Shown here: piece after piece, positions 60,533-64,000 of the stretch | Numbering within the stretch: the stretch's first letter is position 1 | Layout of the letters: each line of letters begins with the position of its first letter | NCBI GenBank assembly: GCA_963780635.1 | Contig: CAWACW010000018.1 | Location: forward strand, 124,001-188,000 | Length of the DNA stretch: 64,000 nt | Direction: 5' to 3' | From: DATEPR01 sp963780635 | Lineage (GTDB): Bacteria; Actinomycetota; Actinomycetes; Mycobacteriales; Pseudonocardiaceae | Position numbers and translations under genes: made by a program | The notes under the pieces: generated by a model | Told to the model about the DNA's origin: nothing | Databases searched by the model: none | The model's input: the letters and a program-made list of their open reading frames with translations, nothing else

Positions 60533-61345
60533 ATGGCGGCCTGGGTCTCAGTTCTTCGTGTGCCGAAGGCAGGAAGTAGCGAAGACGAGTGCGAGGATGC
60601 CGCAGCGGTCTTGCCCACCAGCGGCGCTGCTGACTGGGTCGAGTGGCCGGTGTCGGTTGTGGTGGCCGACGGTGCGTCGGAAAGCCTACTAGCGAAGGAC
60701 TGGGCCCAACACTTGGTGCACAGTCTGGTTGATTTGGGCGGACAGGACGCGCGAACCGTGAGGGACCGTGTCGGCTTCGCTGAAGCCATTGCGCAAGCCA
60801 GCAGGCATTGGTCGGACTGGATCGCCGAATACCCAGATCGTCGACTGGCCGCAGGGCGTCCAGTGCAATGGTACGAGGTGCCTAAGCTGGAGAAGGGCGC
60901 ATACGCAACCGTCCTTGCAGCCAGGTTCGAGGACGGGTCTGTCGGTCAGCGATCGGTCTGGTGTGCGGCGGCCCTCGGAGATAGCTGCCTTTTCCAGGTC
61001 CGCGGGGACGAATTGCTTCTCGCATTCCCGATTATGTCGGCTGCGGATTTTGACAGCACGCCAGCTCTGGTCAATAGTCGCGGTCATGACCAGACGATCC
61101 TTGCCACCAGGGTCGACCTCGCCGACGGTGATGCAAAATTCGGGGATCAGTTCTTTCTGTGTACGGATGCACTCTCGGCCTGGTTCTTGGGCGAGGTCGA
61201 GCGAGGCGGAGCTCCTTGGGAGGAGCTCTACGACTTTACTCGAGTCAGTGACACTGTGGGATTCGCCAAGTGGTTGGCGGCGCTTCGCAGCGCCGGGCGA
61301 ATGCGCAACGACGACGTCACAGTTGTGCACGTCGATCTGGGGTAG
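60533..61345 (+). CDS. PP2C-family protein phosphatase of the vWA triad
   Basis: This 270-residue PP2C-like phosphatase has metal-binding aspartates in VVVADGASES (about residues 40-49), AALGDSCLFQV (motif GD, about 144), CTDALSAWFL (about 205; TDA in place of TDG) and RNDDVTVVHV at the C-terminus. All metal ligands are kept, so it should be active on phospho-Ser/Thr. It probably reverses the kinase encoded next, 3 bases away. ATG 60533 is preferred to the GTG at 60509, which would overlap the vWA gene. The base composition is lower in G+C than the core genes. Confidence 0.85.
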   Translation: MAAWVSVLRVPKAGSSEDECEDAAAVLPTSGAADWVEWPVSVVVADGASESLLAKDWAQHLVHSLVDLGGQDARTVRDRVGFAEAIAQASRHWSDWIAEYPDRRLAAGRPVQWYEVPKLEKGAYATVLAARFEDGSVGQRSVWCAAALGDSCLFQVRGDELLLAFPIMSAADFDSTPALVNSRGHDQTILATRVDLADGDAKFGDQFFLCTDALSAWFLGEVERGGAPWEELYDFTRVSDTVGFAKWLAALRSAGRMRNDDVTVVHVDLG

Positions 61346-61348
61346 GCG

Positions 61349-63475
61349 ATGCGGCAGTTTCCATCTGGAGCGAACTACGTCGAAGCGTTGCAGAACACCA
61401 CGGCGTGTTTCGAGCATCCTGAGTTGCGTGGAGGGGCGCCGGAGCTGACAAGGCTAGGACTGCCCAAGCCTATCTCCGGCCAATTCGCTAGCGTGTTCGC
61501 CGTCACGTCAGTGTCGGGGTATCAGCACGCCGTGAAGTGTTTTACGCGTGAGGTGCCTGACCAGGCGCGCCGCTATCGAGCGATCAGTGATCATCTCGCG
61601 AGCGTGGATCGGCCGTGGAAAGTCGGATTCGAGTACCTGGCCAAGGGAATTTACGCGAACAACGACTGGTACCCGCTGCTCAAGATGGACTGGATACGTG
61701 CGACAAGCCTCACCAAGTGGATCGACGACCATCTCGGCGATCGCGCCGCTTTGGCTGGGCTCCCCGAGCGGTTTGCTAACCTCGTGGCTGATCTGGCCGA
61801 ACTAGATATCGGTCACGGTGACCTGCAACACGGCAACATACTCGTCACCCCGGGCGGGTCACTGCGCTTGGTGGACTACGACGGTATGTATGTTCCCGCT
61901 CTGAATGGTCTCTCGGCGACGGAAATTGGGCACCGTAACTATCAGTCACCGTCGCGGACATCCGACGACTTCGGTACAGAACTCGACCGCTTCGCGGCGT
62001 GGGTCATCTATCTGTCGTTGTTTGCCATAGCTGTGGACCCCGGGTTATGGCGACAGCTGCGAGAGGTCGGTGCGGAACATCTGCTGCTCGCGCAGGACGA
62101 CTTCACCCGGCCGGGGGAGTCTTATCGGCTCAGTGCATTATTGAACCACTCTGAACCGAGTGTTCGGCAGATAGCAGGACAATTGCAGGATATGTTTGCC
62201 GGACCGCTCAAGACGCTGCCTGAGCTGAAACCAGTGGAGTCGGCTGGTCCCGCCTCGCACGAGCCTTCATTGAGCACGACAGGAATGGCCCCCGCTGGCG
62301 GTATTCCGGGTTGGATGAGCACTCATATAACTGACCACCCAAACCTCGTTACTGCGGTGGACTTCGGTCGCCGGAGTCCTGCATTATCTACGGTCGCCCG
62401 CGGTGGGCTGTTCGTGTTCGCGCTTGGGGTGATCACCGCAGCGGTTGGTGTCTCAGTTGGCGTTGCGTTAGCGCTCGTCGCTGTGTTGATAATGCTGGTT
62501 TCTATGGTGTGGTCAGTGATCTCGTTTCGTCGGACGCCAGCCGCGCAGCAAGCCGCGACTGTACGTGCCGAGCGACATCGACTGCGTAGGCAGGTACGCG
62601 ACGCGGAGTCGGTCATCAGCTTGGCGGAGGCCCGCAAGGAGCAACTCGCGAAGGATGGGGTTGCTGCGCGAATGACGAATACCAATAACGTGCGGTCGGC
62701 TGCCGACCAACATCAGAAGAATCTGATGTCAGCGCAGCGCGATGCGCAACGAGAGGTCACCAGAATCGACCAGCAACTCAGTGGTTTGCGACGTGATCTT
62801 GATCAGGCGATGTCCGTGGCGCTACAGCAACTTCGGGACGCACATGTCACCGCATCCCTGTCTGCGCACAGGATATCGCCAGGAAAAGTAGCCGGAATCG
62901 GTAAGAAAGTGATCGACAACCTACATGCGAAGGGTATCCGTACGGCCGCAGATTTCGTGGACGTCAAATTAACGGTGGGTCAACGGCAGAGTATTACCGC
63001 GGACTTCTTGTTGCGCGACGGGCGACTAGTTCACGTCGATAATATCGGCGGGGTGAAGGGGCGAGCGTTGCAACACTGGCGGGAAACGCTCCGTTACCAG
63101 GCGATGGTCACCCAACCAACGGTGTTGTCGGACAGTCGGAGAAGCTCGATCAACGCTCAGTTCGCCGCGCGCACCGTTCAACTCCAATCTTCGCGGAAAC
63201 AGGTCGATGCTAATCTCGCTCAGCGAACAGGCAGTCTTAGTCAGCGGCATGCCGCTGGGCTGAAAGCCCTGCGGGATGACTTCGTTCGCAAGACCGCCGA
63301 GTTGGCACTCGCCCAACACGAACAGGACACCGCCCTCGGGCACTCGCGGAGGGAACTCGCCGCAGCTAGAAGTAAGCTAGCGCGCAACGCCGCGAGCGTC
63401 AGCGGGTATCGCAAGATCACATATCTTCGATACGTGGGTTTTCAGATTGGCTTCGCCAGGCACGCGGCGATCTAA
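61349..63475 (+). CDS. Membrane-anchored protein kinase with C-terminal helix-hairpin-helix
   Basis: This 708-residue protein starts with a kinase domain (about 35-290) with SGQFASVFAV (glycine loop), the lysine in HAVKCF (about 61), GHGDLQHGN (catalytic Asp, about 157) and DYDGMY (metal-binding). GHRNYQSP replaces APE, so it is predicted active. Two membrane helices follow at about 349-394, then a coiled coil (about 400-505). Two helix-hairpin-helix motifs come next, KVAGIGKKVIDNLHAKGI (about 511) and NIGGVKGRALQHWRE (about 564), and a second coiled coil (575-690). HhH in a kinase C-terminus is the TerY-P arrangement and suggests DNA contact. Confidence 0.88.
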   Translation: MRQFPSGANYVEALQNTTACFEHPELRGGAPELTRLGLPKPISGQFASVFAVTSVSGYQHAVKCFTREVPDQARRYRAISDHLASVDRPWKVGFEYLAKGIYANNDWYPLLKMDWIRATSLTKWIDDHLGDRAALAGLPERFANLVADLAELDIGHGDLQHGNILVTPGGSLRLVDYDGMYVPALNGLSATEIGHRNYQSPSRTSDDFGTELDRFAAWVIYLSLFAIAVDPGLWRQLREVGAEHLLLAQDDFTRPGESYRLSALLNHSEPSVRQIAGQLQDMFAGPLKTLPELKPVESAGPASHEPSLSTTGMAPAGGIPGWMSTHITDHPNLVTAVDFGRRSPALSTVARGGLFVFALGVITAAVGVSVGVALALVAVLIMLVSMVWSVISFRRTPAAQQAATVRAERHRLRRQVRDAESVISLAEARKEQLAKDGVAARMTNTNNVRSAADQHQKNLMSAQRDAQREVTRIDQQLSGLRRDLDQAMSVALQQLRDAHVTASLSAHRISPGKVAGIGKKVIDNLHAKGIRTAADFVDVKLTVGQRQSITADFLLRDGRLVHVDNIGGVKGRALQHWRETLRYQAMVTQPTVLSDSRRSSINAQFAARTVQLQSSRKQVDANLAQRTGSLSQRHAAGLKALRDDFVRKTAELALAQHEQDTALGHSRRELAAARSKLARNAASVSGYRKITYLRYVGFQIGFARHAAI

Positions 63476-63917
63476 CCACAGCGGAAGTTGACGAGCCGAA
63501 AGGCCAAATCAACTCGGGTGACGGCCTCCTGCTCGCGGTCGTAGCTGTGCGTTTCAGTTGCCTTCGCTAGAGTGTGTGGCCCTGGTTTGTGATAACCCTG
63601 TTATTTGTAATGATGACCGCTCTGTGGGTGAGTTTCGCAATGCCCACGATGTGAGTACGAGACACTCCGCGGTACTGCGCCGCACGCATTCACCAATCCG
63701 ACCGTCGAGGTGACCGCGCTGCTGAACACCTTCACCCCCGACCTGCGTCGACTGCTTCCGCGACTTGCGGGACATGATCGTCGCCGGGCACCCCCACGGC
63801 CGACTCCGGCATCGACGTGGTGAGCCGCTACGCCACGGAACGCAGCGCCGAGCTCGCAGCCGACTGGCGAACGCGGTACCTCCTCGAGAGGCTATTCAAC
63901 GGGAGTAGAATTTTGGC
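63476..63917. other. 442-bp gap right of the kinase gene
   Basis: This stretch contains an A+T-rich part (TTATTTGTAATGATGACC near 63600) and short unconvincing frames. A line such as TVEVTALLNTFTPDLRRLLP (63697-63756) could be the scrap of a gene but I recognise no family. No direct repeat of the tRNA-Ser end is found, so the island's right attachment site is not here. Confidence 0.45.
63906..63911 (+). promoter_or_regulatory. -10 element of the last gene, leaderless
   Basis: TAGAAT ends 6 bases before the ATG at 63918, so transcription would start at the start codon. There is no ribosome site. Confidence 0.45.
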
Positions 63918-64000
63918 ATGGTGCTGCCACGTGCTGTCGCGAAGTTCAATCGCCGCGCCACCAACCGGGTGCTCGGCACGGTCGCGCCCCACCTGCCCGG
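63918..64000 (+). CDS. DUF385/Ddn-like deazaflavin nitroreductase, 5' end only
   Basis: Twenty-seven codons before the window ends encode MVLPRAVAKFNRRATNRVLG and then TVAPHLPG. This is the usual N-terminus of the small F420-dependent nitroreductase/quinone reductase family (LARFNRRVTNRVLGPLAG-type, remembered). The gene continues past 64000. A perfect-distance TAGAAT promoter supports the ATG at 63918. With so little sequence the family call is tentative. Confidence 0.6.
   Translation, partial: MVLPRAVAKFNRRATNRVLGTVAPHLP

Noticed and set aside
63554..63775. 73-residue minus frame
   Set aside because: No homology, no ribosome site, in a gene-poor stretch.

Overview
The window is about 70% G+C with dense, short-gapped gene packing, many GTG starts and frequent ATGA/GTGA gene overlaps. 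Gene content and order point to an actinomycete of the Pseudonocardiales type: an arabinogalactan-type cell wall (glf, glfT2, dprE1, dprE2, UbiA-type DPPR synthase), a bacterial proteasome activator and a fused CydDC transporter. From memory of the Mycobacterium tuberculosis map, several blocks are collinear with Rv3777-Rv3783, Rv3789-Rv3791, Rv3806c-Rv3809c and Rv3834c-Rv3838c, which lie on the origin side of that chromosome. No database search was run, so family names rest on motifs and remembered homologues.

Layout. 1-4024: homogentisate catabolism (hmgA running off the left edge, an unknown gene, fahA, an IclR regulator). 4027-11836: cytochrome bd operon (cydA, cydB, fused cydDC) that continues into a DevS-like kinase, with a DevR/DosR-like regulator facing it and two DosR-like boxes in front of cydA. 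An IS481 transposase remnant lies between them. 12066-25434: conserved genes (hexapeptide protein, GNAT, Hsp20, macrodomain, pheA, histidine phosphatase, AAA/TPR pair, metallopeptidase, septum-formation protein, a YgiB/YgiC-like pair, serS, a GT2/DUF2304 pair). 25441-29130: sugar genes (epimerase, GT2, LhgO-like oxidase). Five tandem 116-bp copies of the epimerase 3' end lie directly behind that gene. 29278-33927: LysR/MFS/nitronate monooxygenase/SnoaL/aldo-keto reductase.

33960-39648 holds a small acyl-activation module: a DegT-fold protein without the PLP lysine, a discrete ACP, a gutted SDR built of 93-bp repeats, an AMP ligase, LuxE and LuxC. This set would load an acid on the ACP and reduce it to an aldehyde. 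41517-54576 is the arabinogalactan locus: glf, PAP2 phosphatase, UbiA, dprE2, dprE1, GtrA, a GlfT2 paralogue, GlfT2 (with an apparent one-base frameshift near its 3' end), GlfT1, Wzt and Wzm. Together these genes make UDP-Galf and decaprenyl-phosphoryl-arabinose, polymerise galactan and export it. 54763-58346: Bpa, an Rv3778c-like PLP-fold protein without lysine, a quinone oxidoreductase and a GNAT.

58858-63475: tRNA-Ser(UGA), a broken tyrosine recombinase and a visibly more A+T-rich island. The island encodes a three-gene vWA / PP2C phosphatase / protein-kinase-HhH operon resembling the TerY-P triad. The right edge holds the start of a DUF385/Ddn-like gene. The most interesting candidates are this triad, the LuxC/LuxE/ACP module, the two kinds of tandem gene-fragment amplification and the DosR-like control of cytochrome bd.
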